Shown here: in pieces, positions 1-7,009 of the stretch
Numbering within the stretch: position 1 is the stretch's first letter
How the letters are laid out: every line of letters begins with the position of its first letter
Assembly (NCBI GenBank): GCA_023422735.1
Contig: JAFAGL010000227.1
Coordinates: 1-11,840, forward strand
DNA length: 11,840 nucleotides
Direction of reading: 5' to 3'
Origin: Pseudomonadota bacterium
Lineage (GTDB): Bacteria; Pseudomonadota; Alphaproteobacteria; Rhizobiales; Rhizobiaceae
Position numbers and translations under genes: made by a program
The notes under the pieces: model-generated
The model's database searches: none
What the model saw: only the letters and a program-made list of their open reading frames with translations
What the model was told of the DNA's origin: nothing

Positions 1-522
1 ATGTGGCGCTTTTTGTTTGATCCGGATGTCGGCCCGGTTACCCAGATGCTGACCTCACTCGGACTGCCTATACTCGACTGGTCGTTTGAGCCAAGCCACG
101 CCATGATCCTGATCGGACTCTTGACGATCTGGCTGCACCTACCGTTCACCTTCATCATCCTTTACGCTGCACGCCTCGCCATTCCGTCGGATCTCTATGA
201 AGCGGCAAGGATTGATGGCGCGCGCCCTTGGCAGGCATTTCGTCGTGTGACCATGCCGCTGCTTGGACCAGCAATCGTTGTTGCGCTTTTGTTCAGATAT
301 ATTTTTGCTTTCCGCATATTTTCCGAGGTGTGGCTGCTGACCCAGGGTGGTCCTGCCCGCTCCACGGAAGTCGTCGCGGTTTATCTGTATCAGGAAGCTT
401 TCAGCTACAACGCATTCGGTTCTGCGGCCGCAACCGCCTGGATTATGGTCTTGGCTTCGCTTTTGCTGGCTGCCGGCTATGTTTTCGTTCTTCGCAAGCA
501 GGTGGCCAGCAATGCGCACTAA
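1..522 (+). CDS. ABC transporter permease, MalF/UgpA type (5' partial)
   Basis: This is one of two inner-membrane permease subunits of a carbohydrate-type ABC importer (binding-protein-dependent transport inner-membrane family). The visible 173 residues are the C-terminal part. The EAA loop that docks on the ATPase is seen at residues 68-75 (EAARIDGA) followed by FRRVTMPLLGPAI at 80-92, and a typical MalF-family C-terminal stretch, WLLTQGGPARSTE, lies at 111-123. Hydrophobic segments lie near 36-58, 89-107 and 143-163. Family members are usually about 290-310 residues, so roughly 120 N-terminal residues lie upstream of the window. The ATG at base 1 is therefore probably an internal methionine. 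Its stop overlaps the start of the second permease, as expected for a co-translated pair. The substrate is inferred to be ribitol from the downstream catabolic genes; the permease sequence alone does not show it. Confidence 0.9.
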   Translation: MWRFLFDPDVGPVTQMLTSLGLPILDWSFEPSHAMILIGLLTIWLHLPFTFIILYAARLAIPSDLYEAARIDGARPWQAFRRVTMPLLGPAIVVALLFRYIFAFRIFSEVWLLTQGGPARSTEVVAVYLYQEAFSYNAFGSAAATAWIMVLASLLLAAGYVFVLRKQVASNAH

Positions 523-1345
523 AACCCTTCTGCCTGCTGCGGGAAAAACGATCGCGGTCGCTGCAATCCTCATTTGGTCGCTGCTGCCGATAGTGTTCAT
601 CGTGATGTCTTCGCTGAAGCCGGGTACAGAGATATTCGCGGTGCCGCCGACATATGTGTACACACCGACTTTTGAGCATTACGTCGCGCTCTGGACGCGG
701 TGGGATGTTTTCTTTAGCGGTCTGTTCAACAGCACGATCATAACGGCGGGAGCGACGGCGCTCGCAGTCGTGACGAGCACATGCGCCGGGTATGTTTATT
801 CGCGCAACAGCAGCCGAATGCTCAATGCAAGCGTCATGGCGCTCATCGTTGTGCGCCTGATCCCGCCGATCGTGGTGACGCTGCCGCTGTTCCCGCTCAT
901 CAACGCGCTTAACCTCAACGATACGCACATCGTTCTGATCGTTCTTTACGCGACCTTCTTCGTGTCGCTCGGCACGGTCTTGATGCGAACCTTCATCGAC
1001 CAGATTCCCAGGGAGCTGGACGAAGCCGCAGCCATTGACGGGGCAGGACGCTTGACGATCCTTCGCCGGGTGATCGTGCCCCTCGCTGCGCCAGGCATTA
1101 TCGCCGTGGCGGTGTTCGTCGTGGTCTTTGCATGGAACGAGTTTCTGTTCGCTTTCATCTTCACAGCGACACGCGCGAAGACTGCACCTTTGGTCATTTC
1201 TGAAATGATCGGATCGATAGACGGGGTGGACTGGGGTGTCCTGTTTGCAGCGTCAACTGTCCAGCTCGCGCCGATCCTTTTGTTCGTCATTTTCATGAAT
1301 CGCTACCTCGTCGCCGGTCTGACTGCTGGCGCAACGAAGGGCTGA
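512..1345 (+). CDS. ABC transporter permease, MalG/UgpE type
   Basis: This is the second inner-membrane permease subunit, 277 residues, a normal length for the MalG family. The EAA motif is at residues 171-178 (EAAAIDGA) followed by LRRVIVPLAAPGI at 184-196. An N-terminal membrane segment (about 13-32) is followed by a periplasmic stretch with the family-typical SLKPGTEIFAVPP (34-46). Further membrane segments lie near 74-94, 107-130, 138-158, 195-215 and 247-268. I chose the ATG at 512 because a Shine-Dalgarno-like AGGTGG sits at 500-505, because the start overlaps the stop of permease 1 by 11 bases (translational coupling), and because the protein then begins like other MalG proteins. The frame is open upstream to 347, but that would only add residues read from inside permease 1. 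It works with permease 1, the binding protein and the ATPase encoded at 5863-6921. Confidence 0.93.
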   Translation: MRTKTLLPAAGKTIAVAAILIWSLLPIVFIVMSSLKPGTEIFAVPPTYVYTPTFEHYVALWTRWDVFFSGLFNSTIITAGATALAVVTSTCAGYVYSRNSSRMLNASVMALIVVRLIPPIVVTLPLFPLINALNLNDTHIVLIVLYATFFVSLGTVLMRTFIDQIPRELDEAAAIDGAGRLTILRRVIVPLAAPGIIAVAVFVVVFAWNEFLFAFIFTATRAKTAPLVISEMIGSIDGVDWGVLFAASTVQLAPILLFVIFMNRYLVAGLTAGATKG

Positions 1346-1374
1346 CGCAAATCTTAAAGGCAAGGGAGGTAACA

Positions 1375-2670
1375 ATGCCAAATCTGATGAAACATGCATT
1401 CACACGTCGAGCGTTTCTTGGCACGACCCTGGGAGGTGCTGCAGCACTCGCTGCGACCCCGTCATGGGCTCAATCCAAGACACTGAATGTGCTCAGCCAC
1501 AAGGTTCACGAAACCGTGCTCGGCACGGGTGAAGGCGATCTACTGAAAGATTGGAAAAGCGCCAACAATGCGCAATTGAGCTTTACCACTTTCGATTCAA
1601 ATCCGTTGCAGGACAGGCTGTTTCGGGAAGCGAGTCTTGGCTCTACCGACTACGGTGTGGGTTACATGGTCGATAATCGTCCGACCTCGGAAATCGCAGC
1701 CTTGTTCGAGCCACTCGATGAACGATTGAAGGCTGATGCGATCGAAGACTTCGATGATATCGCCCCGGGCCTCATCGATGGAATGACTGTGGATGGCAAG
1801 CTGATCGGCATTCCTGTCCGCCACGCCACCCAGGGTCTTTATTACAATGAGCAGCTTCTTGAAGAAGCAGGCATTTCCGCGCCGCCGACCACGCTCGAAG
1901 AATTGATCGAACAGGCCGGTAAGGCGACGTTCCAGTCGCAATCAGGCACACCTGTAACCGGTATGATCCTGGCGAGTGATCTGGCCGTATTTCCAGTCAT
2001 GTTCACACGTGCGTACGGTGGCGATTTCATTGACAAGGACTTCAATCTCTTGCCGGATCCGGCCGCGATGGAGCAGGCCCTGGATTCCTTGCGAGGGATG
2101 TTCGAGGCAAAAGCCCTGCCACGGTCTTACGCGACCACCAAGAATGACGATCAGGTTACATGGATTCAGCAGGGTCGCGCGGCATTCACGGTCTTGCCGT
2201 TTGCTCGCGCCGCTCAGCTCAACAACCCCGATCAAAGCAAGTTTCCCGGCAAGATCAAAGCGATAGAATTCCCGGTTTCCGAAAAGCTCAAAGGCAAGTC
2301 GGAAATGTCATCCGTTGTGGAAGCCTGGGGAATGGTGATCCCGAAGAACTCACCCGACAAGGATTTGGCCTGGAGCTATCTCAAAGAGGTTTCGTCCAAG
2401 CGTGTGACGCTTGGAATGGCGTTGAATGGCAATGGGCCGGTGCGTATCTCAACCTATGCGGATGCAGGGTTGAAGGAAAAGAACCCGGTCGCTGAAGTCG
2501 AAGCCAAGGCGCTGGCAAATGCCCGCGCGGCATTCCCGCCATTTCCGGAAGCGGCACGTGCGCAGGCGACATTCCTCGAAGAGGTGCAACTCGCCGTTCT
2601 TGGTCGCAAGCCGGTGAAAGAAGCCGTCGCTTCTATTGCCGAGCGGGTGAAGCCGATGTTGCCGGCCTGA
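1375..2670 (+). CDS. Periplasmic solute-binding protein of the ABC importer (family 1, sugar/polyol)
   Basis: This 431-residue periplasmic binding protein would capture the sugar or polyol and deliver it to the two permeases. The N-terminus carries a twin-arginine (Tat) type signal, TRRAFLG at residues 10-16, then an Ala/Gly/Leu-rich core and a probable cleavage site after Ala32 (PSWA/QS). The mature part has cluster-B family-1 features: LIGIPVRHATQGLYYNEQLL (about 143-162), where a substrate-contact and hinge region is expected, then AGISAPPTTLEEL. The start at 1375 is supported by a strong Shine-Dalgarno GGGAGGT at 1364-1370. A second in-frame ATG at 1387 would still keep the Tat motif but is too far from that ribosome site. 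It lies 29 bases after permease 2 and is followed by a strong hairpin (2681-2706). Ligand specificity is inferred from the neighbouring ribitol genes, not from binding residues. Confidence 0.92.
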   Translation: MPNLMKHAFTRRAFLGTTLGGAAALAATPSWAQSKTLNVLSHKVHETVLGTGEGDLLKDWKSANNAQLSFTTFDSNPLQDRLFREASLGSTDYGVGYMVDNRPTSEIAALFEPLDERLKADAIEDFDDIAPGLIDGMTVDGKLIGIPVRHATQGLYYNEQLLEEAGISAPPTTLEELIEQAGKATFQSQSGTPVTGMILASDLAVFPVMFTRAYGGDFIDKDFNLLPDPAAMEQALDSLRGMFEAKALPRSYATTKNDDQVTWIQQGRAAFTVLPFARAAQLNNPDQSKFPGKIKAIEFPVSEKLKGKSEMSSVVEAWGMVIPKNSPDKDLAWSYLKEVSSKRVTLGMALNGNGPVRISTYADAGLKEKNPVAEVEAKALANARAAFPPFPEAARAQATFLEEVQLAVLGRKPVKEAVASIAERVKPMLPA

Positions 2671-2680
2671 ATCTAACAGA

Positions 2681-2706
2681 TTCCCGCCGACCCAGCTCGG
2701 CGGGAA
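2681..2706 (+). terminator. Intergenic stem-loop after the binding-protein gene (attenuator or mRNA-stabilising hairpin)
   Basis: A perfect 10-base inverted repeat, TTCCCGCCGA (2681-2690) and TCGGCGGGAA (2697-2706), encloses a 6-base loop CCCAGC. It starts 10 bases after the binding-protein stop. No clean T-run follows, only a mildly T-rich ATTCGTATTCTTTC, so full intrinsic termination is doubtful. In other ABC operons (malE is the classic case) such hairpins protect the 3' end of the binding-protein message, so the protein is made in excess over its partners. Either partial termination or 3'-end protection would fit here. The structure is seen directly; the function is inferred. Confidence 0.65.
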
Positions 2707-2738
2707 ATCCCATTCGTATTCTTTCAAGGACCAGTTCC

Positions 2739-4178
2739 ATGTCCATTTCTTCCCGCATTTTCGAAGAACCCGCTCGCAAGATTCCTGTTACGGCCGAATA
2801 TGACGTTCTGGTCGTTGGCGGTGGCCCTTCCGGTTTGACAGCCGCGTTGGCTGCAGCCGAGGATGGGCTGCGCGTCGGCCTTGTCGAGAGCCGCAGCTTT
2901 GTAGGCGGCAACATGACGATCGGTTTGCCGGTGCTGGGATTTCTTGGCCAGAAAGGTAACCAGATTATCGATGGACTGCCTCAGAAGTTCATCGATCGTT
3001 TGCGTTCGGAACGAGACGGTGCGAGCGAACATCGCCCATGTCCTCTGCATATGGGTATCACGCTCGTTGAACCGGAAGCTGTTAAGACCGTCGGTCTTGA
3101 GATGCTGACGGAGGCTGGTGTCGATGTCTTGTTCTACACTTTCTTCGCTGGAGCGATCGTAGAGAACAACGAAATTCGCGGGATCATCACCGAAAGCAAA
3201 AGTGGGCGCAGCGCCATGCTGGCTAAAGTCGTTATTGACTGCACCGGCGATGCCGACGTCGCCTACAATGCGGGCGTTCCTACAGAAAAGGGTAACGAGC
3301 AGGGCGGCATGCAGCCGCCGACGCTGATGTTCTGTCTTGGAGGTGTTGATACCGACAAGCTGCGTATGACGATTGCTGACGCTCCGAAGGAAGCTCGGAC
3401 CTATCTGACAGACTTTATTCCGGCAGAATATTTCGGGCAGAACAACCAGTTCATCGTGGTCGGCCTACGCGAATTGATTGCCCAGGCGCGTGCAGAGCGC
3501 GGTCTTGAGATCCCGAATGAGCGCACGATCATCATCACCGGCCTGAAAAAGGGCGAGGTCTGGATCAACATGACTCGCGTCAAGGGGACGGATGGCACTG
3601 ATGCGCGCAGCCTCACCGAAGGTGAGATCGAGGGACGTCGCCAGATAGATGACATCGTGACCTATCTGACGAATTATGTCGCCGGCTTCGAAAATGCCTA
3701 CTTCACGAAAACCGCACCCTTCCTTGGCATTCGCGAAACGCGACGGATCGTCGGTCAGTATGTGATGACCCAGGACGATGTACTTTCCTGCCGCCATTTC
3801 GATGATTCCATAGCCGTTGCAAGTTATCCTATCGATATCCATCGCCCGAATGATGATGACTGCACGCTGATCTGGTGCGGTGATTGTTACGACATCCCGT
3901 ATCGCTCACTCGTCCCCAACACGATCGGCAACCTTCTTGTGGCCGGTCGCTCCATCTCGGCAACCCACGAGGCGATGGGCGCAATCCGCGTGATGGCAAC
4001 CTGCATGGCGATGGGCGAGGCCGCCGGTCGAGCCGCCAAGATTTCGGTGCGCGGCAACCGGGCTCCAGCCGATATCGATGTTGCCGAACTGCGCCGCCAA
4101 CAGTTGGAGAAGGGCGTTTACCTGCGCAACCCGGACGGCTCGCGCGCCGGCCCCGCCGACCAACCGGTCGCTGCCTGA
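2739..4178 (+). CDS. FAD-dependent oxidoreductase (FAD_oxidored-type), role unknown
   Basis: This 479-residue flavoprotein has a Rossmann dinucleotide-binding motif near the N-terminus: YDVLVVGGGPSGLTAA at residues 21-36, with Glu50 (VGLVES) placed to hold the FAD ribose. FVGGNMT follows at 54-60. A second FAD-contact block, VIDCTGDADVAYNAG, lies at 165-179. The C-terminal flavin-binding block contains LLVAGRSISATHEAMGAIR (399-417) and MGEAAGRAA (425-433). This pattern fits the FAD_oxidored (Pfam PF12831-like) group of fumarate-reductase-like flavoproteins, whose substrates are mostly unknown. No signal peptide is seen, so it is likely cytoplasmic. An AAGGA ribosome site at 2726-2730 supports the start. 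The gene sits between the binding protein and D-ribulokinase on the same strand, so it is probably co-transcribed with the pentitol genes. Ribitol breakdown by RbtD and RbtK needs no flavoenzyme, so this one may handle a second substrate, a side product, or an alternative oxidation. Confidence 0.85.
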   Translation: MSISSRIFEEPARKIPVTAEYDVLVVGGGPSGLTAALAAAEDGLRVGLVESRSFVGGNMTIGLPVLGFLGQKGNQIIDGLPQKFIDRLRSERDGASEHRPCPLHMGITLVEPEAVKTVGLEMLTEAGVDVLFYTFFAGAIVENNEIRGIITESKSGRSAMLAKVVIDCTGDADVAYNAGVPTEKGNEQGGMQPPTLMFCLGGVDTDKLRMTIADAPKEARTYLTDFIPAEYFGQNNQFIVVGLRELIAQARAERGLEIPNERTIIITGLKKGEVWINMTRVKGTDGTDARSLTEGEIEGRRQIDDIVTYLTNYVAGFENAYFTKTAPFLGIRETRRIVGQYVMTQDDVLSCRHFDDSIAVASYPIDIHRPNDDDCTLIWCGDCYDIPYRSLVPNTIGNLLVAGRSISATHEAMGAIRVMATCMAMGEAAGRAAKISVRGNRAPADIDVAELRRQQLEKGVYLRNPDGSRAGPADQPVAA

Positions 4179-4194
4179 CAGGATCATCAAAGAC

Positions 4195-4218
4195 TGGGGG
4201 CAGCGAACGCTGCTCTCA
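4195..4218 (+). promoter_or_regulatory. Hairpin directly ahead of the kinase ribosome-binding region
   Basis: Bases 4195-4204 (TGGGGGCAGC) can pair with 4209-4218 (GCTGCTCTCA) around a GAAC tetraloop, with two G-U pairs. The core GCAGCG/CGCTGC repeat is perfect. The helix ends just before CAGGA (4219-4223), the only Shine-Dalgarno-like sequence ahead of the kinase ATG at 4236, so it could affect ribosome access or RNA processing. No T-run follows, so a terminator is unlikely. The function is only inferred. Confidence 0.35.
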
Positions 4219-4235
4219 CAGGACTGGCTGAAACC

Positions 4236-5861
4236 ATGAACCGTTATTTCATCGGCATCGACGTTGGCACTGGAAGCGCGCGCGCGGGCATTTTCGACCG
4301 GGCGGGCGCCATGGTCGCCACAGCCGTGCGCGACATCCGGATGTGGCAGGACAAAACACATCACGCGGAGCAATCCGGCGAGGACATCTGGAGCGCTGCT
4401 TGCGCCTGCGTTCGGGAAGCGCTTTCGACGGCTTCGTTGCACGGTGAAGACATTGCAGGAGTCGGTTTCGATGCAACCTGCTCACTGGTGGTACTGGGAC
4501 AGGATGGTCAACCATTGCCTGTCGGAAAGCACGGCGACGCCAACCGCAATATCATTGTTTGGATGGACCATCGTGCGACCGACCAGGCGCGTCGGATCAA
4601 CGAAACGCGTCATAAGGTCTTGGACTTTGTCGGAGGCACGATTTCTCCGGAAATGGAAACGCCCAAGCTGCTGTGGCTGAAAGAGAACCTGCCCGAAACA
4701 TATCACAAGGCCTGGCAATTCTTCGACCTTGCTGACTATCTTACTTGGCGTGCCTCAGGCAGTCTTGCCCGCTCGACCTGTACGGTCACTTGCAAGTGGA
4801 CTTATCTCGCCCACGAAGATCGTTGGGACGATACCTATTTCCGCCAGATCGGCCTTGATGATCTGGCGGATGAGAATTTCGTCCGTATCGGAACACAGAT
4901 CGTTCCGGCCGGAGAGGCGCTTTCTGGCGGGCTCACTCAACAGGCTGCGTTGGAACTGGGGCTTGTGGCCGGAACGCCTGTGGCGGCCGGTCTCATAGAT
5001 GCGCACGCTGGTGGTATCGGTTCCGTAGGGGCAGGCGACAAGGATGCGGCTCTAACGCGGATGGCTTACGTGTTCGGCACTTCTGCTTGCACAATGGCCA
5101 GCAGCCGTGAGCCGATCTTTATCCCTGGTGTCTGGGGGCCCTATTATTCGGCGATGGTGCCCGGGCTCTGGCTGAACGAAGGTGGCCAATCCGGTGCTGG
5201 TGCTGCCATCGACCAGCTGCTCGCTTTTCACCCCGCGACTTCGCAAGCACGTGAACAAGCTGCTGCTGAAAGTCTTGGTCTTCCTGCCTGGTTGGCCGAA
5301 CAGGCGGCCAGGAAATGCACCAATGCTTCAGATGCACACGAACTGGCCGGCTCTCTTGTTGTTGTGCCGGATTTCCTGGGTAACCGCTCTCCACATGCCG
5401 ACCCGCAAGCACGGGGCCTGATCGCAGGACTTGGGTACGAGCGAGATCTGGATCACCTCATCTCGCTCTATGTCGCAGGTATTTTGGGTATCGGCTACGG
5501 ATTGCGCCAGATCATCGGGGCCAGTCGCGCCAAAGGTGCTGTGGTCGGGTCTATTTCGCTCAGCGGCGGCGCAGGCCGACACCCGCTTGTGCGTCAGCTC
5601 CTTGCCGATTGCACAGGCCTGCCCGTGCTTGTGTCAGGCGAAGCCGATCCGGTGCTTCTGGGCGCTGCCATGTTGGGCGCAAGAGCCAGCGGTGAGTTCG
5701 ACACCCTGACTGAAGCGATGGAAACCATGTCGGCGGTCAGTGAAACTTTCAAGCCCGCTGGCGGCGAGATCGCCAACGCGCATACGCGGCGTTTCGCAGC
5801 CTTTGAGGCTTTGCAGGAAGCGGGTCGGAGGGTTCCCATTATCATGAACGGGGAGGATTGA
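4236..5861 (+). CDS. rbtK: FGGY-family D-ribulokinase
   Basis: This is predicted to phosphorylate D-ribulose with ATP to D-ribulose 5-phosphate (EC 2.7.1.47), the second step of ribitol catabolism in the cytoplasm. The 541 residues match the length of the pentulose-kinase branch that includes Klebsiella RbtK, yeast YDR109C and human FGGY. The N-terminal phosphate-binding motif is IDVGTGSARAGIFD (residues 8-21). TCSLV at 81-85 is the short motif I recall as marking D-ribulokinases in this family. NIIVWMDHRA (105-114), KLLWLKENLPE (144-154) and CKWTY (186-190) also resemble that branch closely from memory. The likely catalytic base is Asp255 (AGLIDAHAGG), and GTSAC at 281-285 and SLSGGAGRHPL further on form the ATP side. 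The start has only a weak, distant CAGGA (4219-4223), but the protein begins correctly for the family. The stop lies one base before the ATPase start, implying coupling. L-ribulose or xylulose kinases are less likely, given TCSLV and the neighbouring ribitol dehydrogenase. Confidence 0.88.
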   Translation: MNRYFIGIDVGTGSARAGIFDRAGAMVATAVRDIRMWQDKTHHAEQSGEDIWSAACACVREALSTASLHGEDIAGVGFDATCSLVVLGQDGQPLPVGKHGDANRNIIVWMDHRATDQARRINETRHKVLDFVGGTISPEMETPKLLWLKENLPETYHKAWQFFDLADYLTWRASGSLARSTCTVTCKWTYLAHEDRWDDTYFRQIGLDDLADENFVRIGTQIVPAGEALSGGLTQQAALELGLVAGTPVAAGLIDAHAGGIGSVGAGDKDAALTRMAYVFGTSACTMASSREPIFIPGVWGPYYSAMVPGLWLNEGGQSGAGAAIDQLLAFHPATSQAREQAAAESLGLPAWLAEQAARKCTNASDAHELAGSLVVVPDFLGNRSPHADPQARGLIAGLGYERDLDHLISLYVAGILGIGYGLRQIIGASRAKGAVVGSISLSGGAGRHPLVRQLLADCTGLPVLVSGEADPVLLGAAMLGARASGEFDTLTEAMETMSAVSETFKPAGGEIANAHTRRFAAFEALQEAGRRVPIIMNGED

Positions 5862-5862
5862 G

Positions 5863-6921
5863 ATGGCCGATTTGCGCCTCTCGAACATTAACAAGACATT
5901 CGACAGGGTCGAAGTTATCCGCAACGTCAATCTCGATGTGTCTGATGGCGAGTTCGTTGTCTTCGTGGGACCGTCCGGATGCGGAAAGTCTACATTGTTG
6001 CGAATGATTGCCGGGCTGGAGGATATTTCCGGTGGGGAACTTCTGATCGATGGAAACCGAGTGAATGACATGGAGCCGCGGGAGCGCGGTATCGCCATGG
6101 TTTTCCAGTCCTACGCGCTTTATCCCCATCTGACCGTTTATGAAAATATGAGTTTCGGGCTCACTCTCAACAAGACGCCCAAAACCGAGATCGACGAGAA
6201 GGTTCGTGAAGCTGCGCGAATTTTGAAGCTGGAACCACTGCTTGGCCGTCGTCCGAGTCAGCTATCGGGCGGTCAGCGCCAGCGCGTTGCAATTGGTCGC
6301 GCGATCATCCGCAAGCCGTCGGTGTTCCTGTTCGATGAACCCTTGTCCAACCTCGATGCCTCGCTGCGCATGGATATGCGGATGGAGATCGCGCGCCTGC
6401 ACAAGGAACTCGGGGCGACAATGATCTATGTGACCCATGACCAGGTCGAAGCGATGACGCTCGCCGACAAGATTGTCGTGCTCGAAGGCGGCATTGTGCA
6501 GCAGATTGGTGCGCCAATGGATCTCTATAAGAATCCGGCAAACAAGTTCGTAGCCGGTTTCATCGGATCACCAAAAATGAATTTTCTGGATGTCGAAGTC
6601 GTCGATTCCGATAGCGCAGCGACGACGGTGGAATCCTCCGTTGTTCCGCGTGTCACATTGCCGGTGACCGGTTTCTCGAAGGGAGATCGGGCCGTGCTTG
6701 GTGTGCGTCCGCAATATTTGCGCAAGGGCGAAGATGGCTTGGCCGGGCGTATTTCAGGAAGAATTGCGCTGATCGAGCGACTTGGCACCGAAACGGTTGT
6801 CAGCATGGAAACAGAGGTTGGGCGTGTTCTCGCCAGCATCCCGCATGACGAAGTTTTTGAAGATGGCGCGCAGGTCGAGTTCGGCTTCGATCCTCAGAAC
6901 GTACATCTGTTTCCGGCCTGA
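5863..6921 (+). CDS. ABC transporter ATP-binding protein, MalK/UgpC type
   Basis: This is the ATPase subunit that powers the importer formed with the two permeases and binding protein encoded upstream. All nucleotide-binding motifs are intact: Walker A GPSGCGKST (36-44), Q-loop Gln82 (VFQSYALYPH), signature LSGGQRQRVAIGRA (134-147), Walker B VFLFDEP (154-160), D-loop SNLDA (162-166) and switch histidine His192 (VTHDQ). After about residue 235 (GFIGSPKMNFL) comes the TOBE-type C-terminal domain found in MalK/UgpC subunits. At 352 residues the length is typical. A strong GGGGAGGA at 5850-5856, inside the 3' end of the kinase gene, precedes the ATG, and the gap to the kinase stop is one base, so the two are tightly coupled. 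MalK-type C-terminal domains can carry regulatory contacts, but nothing here shows this. Confidence 0.95.
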   Translation: MADLRLSNINKTFDRVEVIRNVNLDVSDGEFVVFVGPSGCGKSTLLRMIAGLEDISGGELLIDGNRVNDMEPRERGIAMVFQSYALYPHLTVYENMSFGLTLNKTPKTEIDEKVREAARILKLEPLLGRRPSQLSGGQRQRVAIGRAIIRKPSVFLFDEPLSNLDASLRMDMRMEIARLHKELGATMIYVTHDQVEAMTLADKIVVLEGGIVQQIGAPMDLYKNPANKFVAGFIGSPKMNFLDVEVVDSDSAATTVESSVVPRVTLPVTGFSKGDRAVLGVRPQYLRKGEDGLAGRISGRIALIERLGTETVVSMETEVGRVLASIPHDEVFEDGAQVEFGFDPQNVHLFPA

Positions 6922-6964
6922 AACCTCGATGAACGGCTAGATAGCAATTGGCAAGAATGAAGAC

Positions 6965-6986
6965 GACCGGTCAGGAAAGGCCGGTC
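6965..6986 (+). repeat. Small intergenic hairpin with CCGGTCAG direct repeat before rbtD
   Basis: The 88-base gap between the ATPase gene and rbtD holds GACCGG (6965-6970) pairing with CCGGTC (6981-6986) around a 10-base loop, extendable by one T-G pair. CCGGTCAG also occurs twice as a direct repeat (6967-6974 and 6981-6988). No T-run follows. It may be a processing or pausing hairpin, or an operator half-site pair; it could also be chance. Confidence 0.3.
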
Positions 6987-7009
6987 AGAATAGAGTTAAG
7001 GGGGCAGTC

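Noticed and set aside
347..511. Long N-terminal extension of the second permease
   Set aside because: The frame is open, but this part lies entirely within permease 1 and encodes nothing like a MalG N-terminus. ATG 512 has a ribosome site and the expected overlap.
139..663. 174-residue minus-strand frame over the permease genes
   Set aside because: It is the antisense of conserved permease motifs, has low-complexity composition and no recognisable domain; it is a shadow of real genes.
3906..4442. 178-residue minus-strand frame across the FAD enzyme and kinase boundary
   Set aside because: Both + strand genes there have intact family motifs; the antisense frame shows none.
6965..6986. Intrinsic terminator after the ATPase gene
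   Set aside because: The stem is only 6-7 pairs with a 10-base loop, and no T-run follows.
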